Source: Clostridia bacterium
GTDB lineage: Bacteria > Bacillota > Peptococcia > DRI-13 > SM3-B62
NCBI GenBank assembly: GCA_018432615.1
Contig: JAHDSQ010000012.1
Location: 62,001-126,000, forward strand
DNA length: 64,000 bases
Reading direction: 5' to 3'
The translations under genes and the position numbers were made by a program. Within the stretch, counting starts at the first letter, position 1. Each line of letters opens with the position of its first letter. Positions 25,463 to 33,803 of the stretch are shown one piece after another. The notes under the pieces were generated by a model. It worked only from the letters and a program-made list of their open reading frames with translations, ran no database searches and was not told where the DNA came from.

Positions 25463-26473
25463 ATGGAGACTGCAAAAATGTTATCAAGTCGTCAAAAAGC
25501 GGCAGTATTCTTGATAAGTATCGGTACGGAAAAATCGGCAGAGGTTATGAAGCATCTGTCTGAAGAAGAAATTGAGCAAATCACTTTAGAAATAGCCCAT
25601 GTGAGGAAGATTGACGGTGAACAAGTCGATGCTGTTAATAGAGAATTCGCCCAATTATTTATGGCCTCACAGTACATATCACAAGGAGGCATTGAATATG
25701 CCAAGCAAGTTCTAGAAAGGGCCTTAGGAAACGAGGTGGCCATGGATGTAATTAATAGGCTCTCTTCTAATTTGCAGATAAAACCTTTTGACTTTATAAG
25801 AAAGACAGATCCCAGTCAGGTATTGAATTTCATTCAAGGTGAGCACCCTCAAACAATAGCGTTGATACTGTCTTATCTAGATCCTGAGCAGGCCGCGGCT
25901 ATTGTATCGGCTTTACCGGCAGAAAAGCAAGCCGATGTAGCGAGGAGAATAGCAATCATGGATCGGACGTCCCCGGAAATAATTCGAGAGGTCGAAAGTA
26001 TTCTGGAAAGAAAAATAAGCACCTTGGGGTCTCAGGATTATACGAGTACAGGTGGAATAAAGTCAATAGTTAATATTTTGAACAATGTTGATAGGTCTAC
26101 CGAAAAAACGATACTTGAAACATTAGAGGTTCAAGATCCCGAGCTATCGGAAGAAATCAAAAAGTTGATGTTCATCTTTGAAGACATTATTAAAATGGAT
26201 GACAGGAGTATCCAAATGGTACTTCGTGAAGTTGATACCAAGGATCTGTCACTGGCGCTCAAAGGGTCAAGCGAGGAAGTCAACATCAAAATCAAAAAGA
26301 ATATGTCCAAAAGAGCCAGCCAAATACTGGAGGAGGACATCTCATTCCTTGGTCCTGTACGCTTAAGAGATGTAGAAGAAGCCCAACAGCGTATTGTAAA
26401 TATAATAAGAAGGCTTGAAGATTCCGGTGAAATAGTAATTTCACGCGGTGGAGGGGACGAGTTAATTGTCTAG
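25463..26473 (+). CDS. fliG: Flagellar motor switch protein FliG
   Basis: Rotor protein that binds FliF, FliM and the stator. The 336-residue protein shows the N-terminal FliF-binding domain (SSRQKAAVFLISIG), the middle EHPQTIALILSYL motif near 127-140, and the C-terminal torque domain with the charged helix DDRSIQMVLREVDTKDLSLAL. Length is normal. The ribosome site TAGGTGAGA lies ten bases upstream at the end of fliF. The gene overlaps fliH by 8 nt. Confidence 0.98.
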   Translation: METAKMLSSRQKAAVFLISIGTEKSAEVMKHLSEEEIEQITLEIAHVRKIDGEQVDAVNREFAQLFMASQYISQGGIEYAKQVLERALGNEVAMDVINRLSSNLQIKPFDFIRKTDPSQVLNFIQGEHPQTIALILSYLDPEQAAAIVSALPAEKQADVARRIAIMDRTSPEIIREVESILERKISTLGSQDYTSTGGIKSIVNILNNVDRSTEKTILETLEVQDPELSEEIKKLMFIFEDIIKMDDRSIQMVLREVDTKDLSLALKGSSEEVNIKIKKNMSKRASQILEEDISFLGPVRLRDVEEAQQRIVNIIRRLEDSGEIVISRGGGDELIV

Positions 26474-27245
26474 AGTGATTAAAGCATATTTAGTTGTTAA
26501 TGACACAAAAAAACAGTTGCTTAGAACTTCCGATAAGACAGAGTGGAAAAAGGAAGTTCATGAACAGGAAAAGGCAAAAGAACAAGAAGGATTGACGAAG
26601 GAAAAAGCTGATCTAATCTATCAAGAGACAAAAACGGCAATCGAAGAGATGATGGCATCTGCGCATCAAGAAGCTGATTCCCAATTGATAAGGGCGAAGG
26701 AAAAGGCACAGTTGATTCTTGAGGAATGCCAGAAGGAAATTGCTACGTTGGAAGAACAGCACCGGCAGTTGGGGTTTAAAGAGGGTTATACAGAAGGCAA
26801 AAAAGAGGCGGACAAAGAATTTAATGAGGCTTATGAAAAGATTAAGGAATTGATTAAAGGAATATGTAATGAAAGAGAAAAGATACAAAAACGGTATGAG
26901 CGGGACATTGTTGAACTGATCATGCTTATGACTGAAAAGGTTATTGGGAGTGTTATCGAAATAAAGCCGGAAATAATCAACCAGATAATAAATAATTCTT
27001 TAGAAAAGGTGAAGGAATCGGAAACAATTGTTGTCAGGCTTAATCCTATTCATATTCCTTATCTAAATATAGATAGCGAGCAATGCCTCGACAGGTTTCA
27101 AGGACGTCTGCAAATAGTGGAAGACATTGAAATCGAACCAGGGGATTGTCAAGTAATAACAGATACCGGATTTTTAGATTCGAGAATAAATGAACAAATT
27201 ACACTGCTAAAGCAGTCGATGCTGGAAGTAATTGATAATGCTTGA
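26466..27245 (+). CDS. fliH: Flagellar assembly protein FliH
   Basis: Regulator and stalk of the export ATPase FliI, 259 residues. A long charged helical segment (30-140) is followed by the conserved C-terminal FliH/YscL region (IVELIMLMTEKVIGSVIEIKP, then VVRLNPIHI). TTG 26466 has GGAGGGG about ten bases upstream; GTG 26475 is possible. It overlaps fliG by 8 nt and fliI by 8 nt, consistent with coupled synthesis of the FliH-FliI complex. Confidence 0.93.
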   Translation: MSRVIKAYLVVNDTKKQLLRTSDKTEWKKEVHEQEKAKEQEGLTKEKADLIYQETKTAIEEMMASAHQEADSQLIRAKEKAQLILEECQKEIATLEEQHRQLGFKEGYTEGKKEADKEFNEAYEKIKELIKGICNEREKIQKRYERDIVELIMLMTEKVIGSVIEIKPEIINQIINNSLEKVKESETIVVRLNPIHIPYLNIDSEQCLDRFQGRLQIVEDIEIEPGDCQVITDTGFLDSRINEQITLLKQSMLEVIDNA

Positions 27246-28566
27246 TTTTGAGAGATTAAAAAAGACAATTAAAGAAGCAGAAACGCTGCGATTCAAGGGT
27301 GCTGTCAGCGAAATAATCGGACTGGCTATTCATGCACAAGGTCCAAAAGCGGGAATGGGAGAGTTGGTGCACATTAATAAAGAAAAAGGAAGTGTGCCGG
27401 CTGAAGTTGTGGGGTTCAAGGAGAATAAAACTTTGCTGATGCCTTTGGAAAGCATGAATGGTATAGCACCGGGCAATACAATCTTAGCCAGCGGCGATTC
27501 CTTAAAAGTCAAGGTAGGACCGAAAATCATCGGCAGAATTTTAGATGGTCTTGGTAGGCCTATCGATGATAAGGGGCCGTTGGTGTGGGAAAAAGAATAC
27601 TATTTGGAGTACGAATCGCCCCACCCCTTAAAAAGAAAAATCATATCTCAACCCCTTCCTTTTGGAATAAGGGCAATAGACGGCTTATTAACGTGCGGTG
27701 CCGGGCAAAGGATTGGAATTTTCTCCGGCAGTGGAGTTGGGAAAAGCACCTTGCTGGGGATGATAGCGCGAAAGAGTGCCGCCGATGTTAATGTGATTGC
27801 TTTAATTGGAGAAAGAGGAAGAGAAGTTCGCGAGTTTCTGGAAAATGATTTAGGTGAGAAGGGGCTTGCAAGATCGGTAGTGGTGGTGGCTTCATCAGAA
27901 AAACCGGCTCTGGTGAGAATCAAAGGAGCATTTACAGCTACATCCATTGCAGAATATTTTAGGGATCAAGGCGCCAATGTTATTTTAATGATGGACTCCG
28001 TTACAAGATTTGCCATGGCTCAAAGAGAAATTGGGCTGGCCATAGGGGAACCCCCTGCTACAAAAGGCTATACCCCTTCAGTTTTTGCGGTATTGCCCCG
28101 ACTGCTGGAAAGAACGGGCATGTCCGAAAAGGGTAGCATAACGGGTCTGTATACGGTGCTTGTTGAGGGTGATGATATAAACGAACCGATTTCCGACTCG
28201 GTTAGGGGGATTTTAGACGGGCATATTCTGTTATCAAGGCAAATGGCCGCATTGGGCCATTATCCCGCAATAGATGTTTTAAACAGTATTAGCCGGATAA
28301 TGATTAATATCATCGATGATGAGCATATGGCTGCAGCAAAAAAAATCAAGGAATTATTGGCGGTATATTATGACGCCAAAGATTTGATTGACGTAGGTGC
28401 ATATCAGCAAGGCAGTAGTCCTAAGATAGACCTGGCAATCAAGTACATTGAGTCCGTCAATGAGATGTTGAAACAGGATATTGACGAAGAATGTATTTAC
28501 GAGGAAACGCTAAAAAGCGTTGTTGATTTATACGCAGGGATAAAAAACGAAGAAAAGTTGGGATAG
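27238..28566 (+). CDS. fliI: Flagellum-specific ATP synthase FliI
   Basis: Hexameric ATPase of flagellar protein export, related to F1-beta. The 442-residue protein has Walker A K169 in GSGVGKST, the GERGREVREF catalytic region, the Walker B strand VILMMDSVTRFAMAQREI and the family signature PSVFAVLPRLLER. ATG 27238 is chosen because GGAAG lies ten bases upstream; TTG 27232 is too close. It overlaps fliH by 8 nt and is followed by fliJ after 1 nt. Confidence 0.98.
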   Translation: MLDFERLKKTIKEAETLRFKGAVSEIIGLAIHAQGPKAGMGELVHINKEKGSVPAEVVGFKENKTLLMPLESMNGIAPGNTILASGDSLKVKVGPKIIGRILDGLGRPIDDKGPLVWEKEYYLEYESPHPLKRKIISQPLPFGIRAIDGLLTCGAGQRIGIFSGSGVGKSTLLGMIARKSAADVNVIALIGERGREVREFLENDLGEKGLARSVVVVASSEKPALVRIKGAFTATSIAEYFRDQGANVILMMDSVTRFAMAQREIGLAIGEPPATKGYTPSVFAVLPRLLERTGMSEKGSITGLYTVLVEGDDINEPISDSVRGILDGHILLSRQMAALGHYPAIDVLNSISRIMINIIDDEHMAAAKKIKELLAVYYDAKDLIDVGAYQQGSSPKIDLAIKYIESVNEMLKQDIDEECIYEETLKSVVDLYAGIKNEEKLG

Positions 28567-28567
28567 A

Positions 28568-28990
28568 ATGTTTAAATTCAGACTGGCCTCGGTAATGCGT
28601 ATCAGAGAATATAAAGAAAAGACCTGTCGGGAGGAACTTGGACGCAGTGTTCAAGGCTTGCGTAGGGCTCGTGAACTTGAAGGAAAAATGGCCTCTGATT
28701 TGAGTAGATTAGAAAAAGATTTCACCTCTTATCAGAAAGGACCGTTGAATATACATGAGATTTCATTGAAAAGAGGATACATTCGATTTAAGACGGAAGA
28801 GTTGAACGAACAAAAAGCAGTGGTCACAAGAAAACAAGAGGAATTACAGGAATCAAGGGTACGTTTGTTTGCAGCGATGAAAGACAGAAAGGGCATAGAA
28901 AGACTCAAAGAGAAAAAACATAAAATCTACTCCTACGAAGAAAACAGAAGGGAACAGAAAATCCTCGACGATTTGGCGGGGCATTGCTGA
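28568..28990 (+). CDS. fliJ: Flagellar export protein FliJ
   Basis: Small coiled-coil chaperone-escort that couples FliI to the export gate. The 140-residue protein is almost all charged helix, beginning MFKFRLASVMRIREYKEK, a typical FliJ start, and ending with KKHKIYSYEENRREQKILDD. No other motif is expected. It begins one base after the fliI stop. Confidence 0.88.
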   Translation: MFKFRLASVMRIREYKEKTCREELGRSVQGLRRARELEGKMASDLSRLEKDFTSYQKGPLNIHEISLKRGYIRFKTEELNEQKAVVTRKQEELQESRVRLFAAMKDRKGIERLKEKKHKIYSYEENRREQKILDDLAGHC

Positions 28991-29008
28991 TGGGAAGAGG
29001 TAGAATAA

Positions 29009-29575
29009 ATGGCTAAAAGTATTGTATCAATAAGGCTTGTCTTAATCTGCTTTTTAGTAGCAATTTTCGGATGTCTATGGGCAGCCAATACGGTGGGCTT
29101 GCTTGACGTTAAAAGTATAGCCGCAAAGACGCCGTTTTTAGGGAATTACATACATACCGAAGAACAAGAAGGTATTGATATTCCTGTGTTATCACCGATT
29201 GAAAAGGAAAATCTCGAACTAAGAGCAGCCATTAAAGGTTTTGAAGAAAAAATTGAACTTCTCACGAGCGATACTGCCGAAATACTGCAGGAAAACGAGA
29301 AGCTGCAAGAAGAGCTGGAAGAACTAAAAAAATATAAAGAAGAAAAGGAAAAAGCTATTCTTAACGCTGAAGAGTTGTCCTTGTATTATCGAGGAATGAA
29401 GCCGGAAGACGTTGTGAAAATAATGGATAACCTCGATAATGAAACGATTTTATTGATACTCCCTAAGCTTGAAAAGGACCAGGCAGGAGAAATCCTGGCT
29501 CAGATGGAGCCGCAACGTGCAGCGCTTATTACCCAATTGCTGCTGGGTCATTCGGAAGATGACGAATCGCAGTAA
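29009..29575 (+). CDS. ylxF: YlxF-like protein with MgtE N-terminal domain
   Basis: A 188-residue membrane-anchored protein. A helix near residues 9-29 is followed by an extracytoplasmic region, a coiled coil (about 67-125, LQENEKLQEELEELKKYKEE) and an MgtE intracellular N-like helical repeat (130-182, YYRGMKPEDVVKIMDNLDNE and ILPKLEKDQAGEILAQMEPQ). Bacillus YlxF (FlaA-locus 22.9 kDa) has this plan and place between fliJ and fliK. Its role is unclear; a stator or export chaperone role is only inference. It has no transport domain. Confidence 0.85.
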   Translation: MAKSIVSIRLVLICFLVAIFGCLWAANTVGLLDVKSIAAKTPFLGNYIHTEEQEGIDIPVLSPIEKENLELRAAIKGFEEKIELLTSDTAEILQENEKLQEELEELKKYKEEKEKAILNAEELSLYYRGMKPEDVVKIMDNLDNETILLILPKLEKDQAGEILAQMEPQRAALITQLLLGHSEDDESQ

Positions 29576-29620
29576 TTGGGTTCACAATAAGGAATAAAGG
29601 AGAGAAAGGAGGTGAGAACT

Positions 29621-31036
29621 ATGACACAAGGAATCATGCTGTCTGCAAAGACTGAGCTTTATGTCGGAAACGAATCGCAGATTCCCGGTGGCAATGCGAT
29701 GAAAGAAGAGTCGGGAATGGAAGGGTTAGGCATGTTTGAAGCTGTATTGGCGGCTGCTTCCATGAATCTAGCAAATTCTGATCAGCAAGCAGATAATACT
29801 ATTGTGCAAAGCCAGGAAGCAACAAACGGAGCAACGTCGGATATGAAATTACTTGGGGAGGAAGACAACGGAATCTGCGAGGAGAATACTGGTATACAAG
29901 AAGATATTGGAATGCAGGAGTGGTTAGTAACAAACAACTCCGCATTGCAGGTGATTGTCGGCACCGAAGTAAAAACAGACGAAACTATGCCCCAAGAGAA
30001 CTTAGCAGCAAATCAGGAAGCTATTAACGGAACAAAAATAGCGCAGGAACAGGAGCAACCGCAACAAATAATGAACGCGGATTCCCTTTCGCCGCCCGAA
30101 AACCTTTCTGAGGTCCAGAAATCTGGGATCCAGAAACCTGTGGCAACAAAGGAGCAAGCGCATGAGGTAATTCCAGAAAACAAACCGGTAAATATGAAGG
30201 AAGATAAAGAAATAGGGATTATTGTAGATGACAAGAAAGCTAAGGATAAGGGTCAGGAGTTTTCCAAGGCGAAAGAAGCAAGTGTTTTTGTGGCAGAGGG
30301 AAAGACTGCTCCGACGGGAAATGAGAGTAACTATCAGAAAGAGAAGGCAGGGTCCGAAGAAATAAGAGCACCTGAAGGCAAGAATAACATAACGGCTGAA
30401 AAGGTTGAAATCACAGCAGCAGCCAACGATAGAGGCAGCGAAAAGGGCAACGAGAAGAACGAAGGCGGCAAAACAGATGCCCTGCAGAATTTTCCTAAAT
30501 TCTCTGTCGAGCAGGGAAATACTTCGGATGGGAGCAGCTTTAAGATTAGTATTGATAATGCAGACAAGACTCCGGTCATGAGAGCGGGAGAAGTTGACTC
30601 AAAGCTTCCTGAAGTGCTCATTTCAACGGTAAAAACCGATCTAAAAAAAGATGGAAGTAAAGAGTTGTTTGTTCGTCTCGAGCCGAAGGAACTGGGAAAG
30701 GTGGTTGTCAAAATAACTTCTCGTGAAGGTATCGTTTCGGTAAAAATATTCGTCGAGAACCGTGAAGCGGGAAGTCTGTTGGAAAACAGCATAAATAACC
30801 TCCGACAATCGTTGCAAGAGACAGGCATTAGATACGGAAGGATGGATGTTGAGGTTGGCGGGGAATTCATTAATCAGCAGGAAAACCAGCAGCAGCATAG
30901 CGGCTGGCCGGATGGAAGAGACCAAATATATTCAGCAGACGGGATGAAGGAAATGGTGCTGTTTGATGAGACAGAAACTCATGAAACACCGTCACGGAAC
31001 TGGACAAACAACGGTAAGGTAGATTACATAGCCTAA
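29621..31036 (+). CDS. fliK: Flagellar hook-length control protein FliK
   Basis: Secreted molecular ruler that ends hook growth and switches export specificity. The 471-residue protein is mostly low-complexity and Glu-, Asn-, Lys-rich (the ruler, 1-330); the conserved Flg_hook domain is at about 345-420 (LFVRLEPKELGKVVVKITSR, then LLENSINNLRQSLQETGI). A near-perfect AAAGGAGGTGA (29605-29615) sits before ATG 29621. Gene order fliJ-ylxF-fliK-flgD supports the call. The ruler part is not expected to be conserved. Confidence 0.92.
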   Translation: MTQGIMLSAKTELYVGNESQIPGGNAMKEESGMEGLGMFEAVLAAASMNLANSDQQADNTIVQSQEATNGATSDMKLLGEEDNGICEENTGIQEDIGMQEWLVTNNSALQVIVGTEVKTDETMPQENLAANQEAINGTKIAQEQEQPQQIMNADSLSPPENLSEVQKSGIQKPVATKEQAHEVIPENKPVNMKEDKEIGIIVDDKKAKDKGQEFSKAKEASVFVAEGKTAPTGNESNYQKEKAGSEEIRAPEGKNNITAEKVEITAAANDRGSEKGNEKNEGGKTDALQNFPKFSVEQGNTSDGSSFKISIDNADKTPVMRAGEVDSKLPEVLISTVKTDLKKDGSKELFVRLEPKELGKVVVKITSREGIVSVKIFVENREAGSLLENSINNLRQSLQETGIRYGRMDVEVGGEFINQQENQQQHSGWPDGRDQIYSADGMKEMVLFDETETHETPSRNWTNNGKVDYIA

Positions 31037-31050
31037 AGGAGGTGAAAATG

Positions 31051-31530
31051 ATGAGTGTTGAACCAACAGGTGGCAGTACAAATAACAATAACTACACCCA
31101 GGAAAATACTCTTCCCGGAAGTTCCTTAGGAAAAGACGAGTTTCTGAAGCTTTTGGTTACGGAGCTTACCTACCAAGATCCTTTGGACCCCATGGATAAT
31201 AAGGAATTTGTAGCGCAAATGGCCCAGTTCTCTACCCTTGAACAGATAAATAATCTGAATGCCACAATGGAAAAAGGGATCAACGAGATGATGGAAACAA
31301 ACGTATTCTACGGTGAGAACATGATGTATCTGCTGGAGAATATAACGAACAATCTAGCTAATCTCGGGGACAGGCAGTCTGTGGAAATTATCGGCAGGGA
31401 GGTAACCTTCAATTACGAAGAAGAAGAAATAACAGGCATTGTCAGCGGTTTAAGGAATAAAGACGGACAATACCTGGCGGTAGTGGATGATAAAGAAATT
31501 CCGGTAAGCGATATTGTGATGATTAGGTAG
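31051..31530 (+). CDS. flgD: Flagellar hook assembly protein FlgD
   Basis: Hook cap scaffold. The 159-residue protein contains the FlgD signature LGKDEFLKLLVTELTYQDPL with PMDNKEFVAQMAQFSTLEQI (residues about 22-66). The C-terminus (EIIGREVTFNYEEEE) is short, without a long FlgD Ig-like domain, as in many Firmicutes. AAAGGAGGTGA ends at 31045; ATG 31051 (or 31048) is better spaced than GTG 31042, which lies inside the site. Confidence 0.95.
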   Translation: MSVEPTGGSTNNNNYTQENTLPGSSLGKDEFLKLLVTELTYQDPLDPMDNKEFVAQMAQFSTLEQINNLNATMEKGINEMMETNVFYGENMMYLLENITNNLANLGDRQSVEIIGREVTFNYEEEEITGIVSGLRNKDGQYLAVVDDKEIPVSDIVMIR

Positions 31531-31539
31531 GTGTGAAAA

Positions 31540-31932
31540 ATGGTTGAGAAGCCTTTCTTCATCAATCAACCGCTTCAACCCGTAAAACCGGTTCAAGAAC
31601 AAAGACAATCCGAAAGAAGAATTGCCGGTGACGAACCCTCGTTTCAAAAGATCTTGCAGGGTGAACTGCAGCAGGATAAGGAAATCAAATTTTCCCGTCA
31701 TGCCACGGAACGCTTATATGCAAGGAGGATCGAACTGGAGGAGGAGCAACTGAGCCGTTTGAAGGACGCTGTGGACAAGGCGGAAGCTAAGGGCTGCAGA
31801 GAATCACTGGTCTTGTTAGACGATCTGGCCTTGGTAGTAAGCGTCAAGAATAAAACGGTAATAACTGCGGTTGACGGTGAAAACAGGAAGGAAAATGTGT
31901 TTACGAACATCGACAGTGCGGTAATCAACTGA
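31540..31932 (+). CDS. TIGR02530 flagellar operon protein
   Basis: A 130-residue soluble protein between flgD and flgE. The core IKFSRHATERLYARRIELEE, followed by LVLLDDLALVVSVKNKTVIT, is the TIGR02530 (flg_new) pattern found only in flagellar operons of Firmicutes and relatives. The function is unknown; a role with hook export or hook-length control is inferred from position. The first 40 residues are Gln- and Pro-rich and likely flexible. GGTGTGAAAA precedes ATG. A structured intercistronic region follows. Confidence 0.85.
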   Translation: MVEKPFFINQPLQPVKPVQEQRQSERRIAGDEPSFQKILQGELQQDKEIKFSRHATERLYARRIELEEEQLSRLKDAVDKAEAKGCRESLVLLDDLALVVSVKNKTVITAVDGENRKENVFTNIDSAVIN

Positions 31933-31941
31933 CAGAAAAAA

Positions 31942-31993
31942 TGGGCCGGACCTCTTAGAGGAAGCCCAGACCGGGGAACGACAGAATCCGGTC
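31942..31993 (+). promoter_or_regulatory. Tandem hairpins upstream of flgE
   Basis: The 103-base gap before flgE can fold into two adjacent hairpins. In the first, TGGGC (31942-31946) pairs with GCCCA (31964-31968) and an inner CCTC/GAGG closes a TTA loop. In the second, GACCGG (31969-31974) pairs with CCGGTC (31988-31993) around a 13-base loop. The flgE ribosome site AAGGAGGT lies about 27 bases further on. No T-run follows, so it is not a standard terminator. It does not match the c-di-GMP-I riboswitch consensus. Function is unknown: mRNA processing, stabilisation or ligand control are possibilities. Confidence 0.4.
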
Positions 31994-32035
31994 GCCAGCG
32001 GTACAAAAATCTATTAAACAAGGAGGTCATTTGTT

Positions 32036-33466
32036 ATGATGCGTTCACTTTTTGCGGCCGTTTCCGGGTTGAAAAGTCATCAAACCCGGATGGACGTAAT
32101 TGGAAATAACATTGCCAACGTAAATACGGTTGGTTTTAAGAAGAGCCGCGTTACTTTTCAGGATATGCTCAGTCAAACTCTCAGAGGGGCTTCGTCTCCC
32201 CAGAGCAATAGGGGAGGTACTAATCCGATGCAGGTTGGTTTGGGAACTTCTCTTGCGACTATTGATGTCATACACGGTGAGGGCAGTCCCCAGTCTACAG
32301 GTAAAAACACCGACCTTTCTATTGAAGGTGAAGGCTTCTTCATCGTAGGGGAGGGTAACCAGTATTTCTATACGAGGGCCGGTAACTTTGATTTGGATGA
32401 GGCCAGGACTTTAGTAAATGCCAATAACGGTATGGTGGTAAAAGGCTATTTAGCTGATACCAGCGGTGCTATTGATCAGGATGGGGATATCGAGGATATT
32501 AACCTGGCTTCGTATTACTCTTCACCACCTAAAGCCACAGAATTGGTTGAGTATACGAAGAATTTGGATTCCACCGCTGATACAGTGACGGGTACTGAGA
32601 CTGTGAATATAACAGATGACTCAAATCCATTTACTGTTGATTTAAGTGCTCATCTGCCGGTGACGGGAGTTGCGGTGGAAAATCCTACAGGCACTACACT
32701 GACAGAAGGAACAGATTATACCGTAGATTACGATACAGGAGTGGTTACAGTAGCTGCCGGATTAGGCACAGGCGACTACGACATAACCTACACTACCCCC
32801 AATTTGCAGCTCTCCAGCACTGTCTATGATTCCAAGGGAGCCATGCATTCCGTGAACGTCATGCTCACCAAGGCTGGCAATAACACCTGGGATGTGGCTA
32901 CGAGGATTGACGGTAATTATGCCAGCGACGGGCAAGGAACCATCGTCTTCGATACGGAAACAGGACGGCTGGTGTCGTCGACTGTAACGAATGTTACTCT
33001 AACAATACCAGATGCCGAGGATCTCGATATCGCTCTGAACTTCGATAACGTTACTGAATATGCCGGAGAATCAACGTTTGTGTTGTTTAACCAGGATGGC
33101 TATACTGCCGGTGATCTGAATGGACTAAGCGTTGATACGACGGGAACGATAACAGGAAGCTTTTCCAACGGACAAAACAGAAAGCTTGCTCAGTTGGCAA
33201 TCGCCACCTTCGCCAATCCTGCTGGTTTGCAAAAATCAGGGGCGAACCTCTTTCAAGTAACTAATAACTCCGGTGAACCGGACCAAGGGGTTCCCGGTGT
33301 CTCGGGAAGAGGATCAATTAAACCGGAAACCTTGGAAATGTCCAATGTTGACCTCTCCCAAGAGTTCGTGGAGATGATTATCACGCAGCGCGGTTTCCAG
33401 GCAAATTCACGCGTAATAACAACTTCGGACAGCTTACTGGAGGAATTGGTCAATATGACTAGGTAA
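32036..33466 (+). CDS. flgE: Flagellar hook protein FlgE
   Basis: Main hook subunit, 476 residues. The N-terminus (MRSLFAAVSGLKSHQTRMDV, then IGNNIANVNTVGFKKSRV) and the C-terminus (FVEMIITQRGFQANSRVITT) are the D0/D1 hook helices, and EGEGFFIVGEG is the FlgE/F/G hallmark. Between residues about 188 and 261 an extra beta-rich Thr/Asp/Val segment (TGTTLTEGTDYTVDYDTGVV) interrupts the usual YTKNLDS to STVYDSKG link. That suggests an inserted Ig-like outer domain. ATG 32036 follows AAGGAGGTCA. Hand count of two 60-base lines gives 48-53% GC, somewhat above the neighbours sampled. Confidence 0.95.
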   Translation: MMRSLFAAVSGLKSHQTRMDVIGNNIANVNTVGFKKSRVTFQDMLSQTLRGASSPQSNRGGTNPMQVGLGTSLATIDVIHGEGSPQSTGKNTDLSIEGEGFFIVGEGNQYFYTRAGNFDLDEARTLVNANNGMVVKGYLADTSGAIDQDGDIEDINLASYYSSPPKATELVEYTKNLDSTADTVTGTETVNITDDSNPFTVDLSAHLPVTGVAVENPTGTTLTEGTDYTVDYDTGVVTVAAGLGTGDYDITYTTPNLQLSSTVYDSKGAMHSVNVMLTKAGNNTWDVATRIDGNYASDGQGTIVFDTETGRLVSSTVTNVTLTIPDAEDLDIALNFDNVTEYAGESTFVLFNQDGYTAGDLNGLSVDTTGTITGSFSNGQNRKLAQLAIATFANPAGLQKSGANLFQVTNNSGEPDQGVPGVSGRGSIKPETLEMSNVDLSQEFVEMIITQRGFQANSRVITTSDSLLEELVNMTR

Positions 33467-33502
33467 AGTTCTTCCGGGTAGTGTGTGAGGCAGGGAGAAT
33501 CA

Positions 33503-33534
33503 AAGCCCCCCACCGTGGTTAAGGTGGGGGGTTT
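33503..33534 (+). terminator. GC-rich hairpin between flgE and flbD
   Basis: A 12-bp stem (33503-33514 with 33523-33534; core CCCCCCACC/GGTGGGGGG) with an eight-base loop, starting 37 bases after flgE. Only TTTAAG follows, so termination would be partial; it may instead protect the flgE message from 3' decay. flbD starts 18 bases later, with no room for a promoter. Confidence 0.6.
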
Positions 33535-33551
33535 AAGAAAGAAGGTTGAGT

Positions 33552-33749
33552 ATGATTAAAATCACGAGACTGAACAGTTCGGAGATTATAGTAAATGCGG
33601 AACTGATCGAGACCCTGGAGGCGACTCCCGATACCATTATTTCCATGACGACGGGGAAAAAATTCGTTGCCGTAGAATCGGTGGATGAAATCATCGAAAA
33701 GATAATAGAGTATAAGAGGAAAATTGTAGATTCGTATAGAAAAAAGTAA
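33552..33749 (+). CDS. flbD: Flagellar protein FlbD
   Basis: A 65-residue protein with MIKITRLNSSEIIVNAELIE and the following TPDTIISMTTGKKF strand pattern of the FlbD/SwrD family. In Bacillus, SwrD helps stator power during swarming; direct biochemistry is limited. ATG 33552 is nine bases after GAAAGAAGG; TTG 33546 is less likely. It lies directly upstream of motA, which fits a link with the stator. Confidence 0.88.
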   Translation: MIKITRLNSSEIIVNAELIETLEATPDTIISMTTGKKFVAVESVDEIIEKIIEYKRKIVDSYRKK

Positions 33750-33803
33750 AATATAAAAAGATTTTCTTAATAAATAGAACAGCAAAGGGATGGGTTTGTA
33801 ATT

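Noticed and set aside
30334-30870. A 178-codon minus-strand frame opposite fliK
   Set aside because: Shadow of the low-complexity ruler and Flg_hook region; the sequence is Ser/Phe-rich and has no independent start signal.
33503-33534. Palindromic end of an IS200/IS605 or TnpB element
   Set aside because: The palindrome is similar in style, but there is no transposase, TnpB, second end or target duplication in the surrounding sequence.
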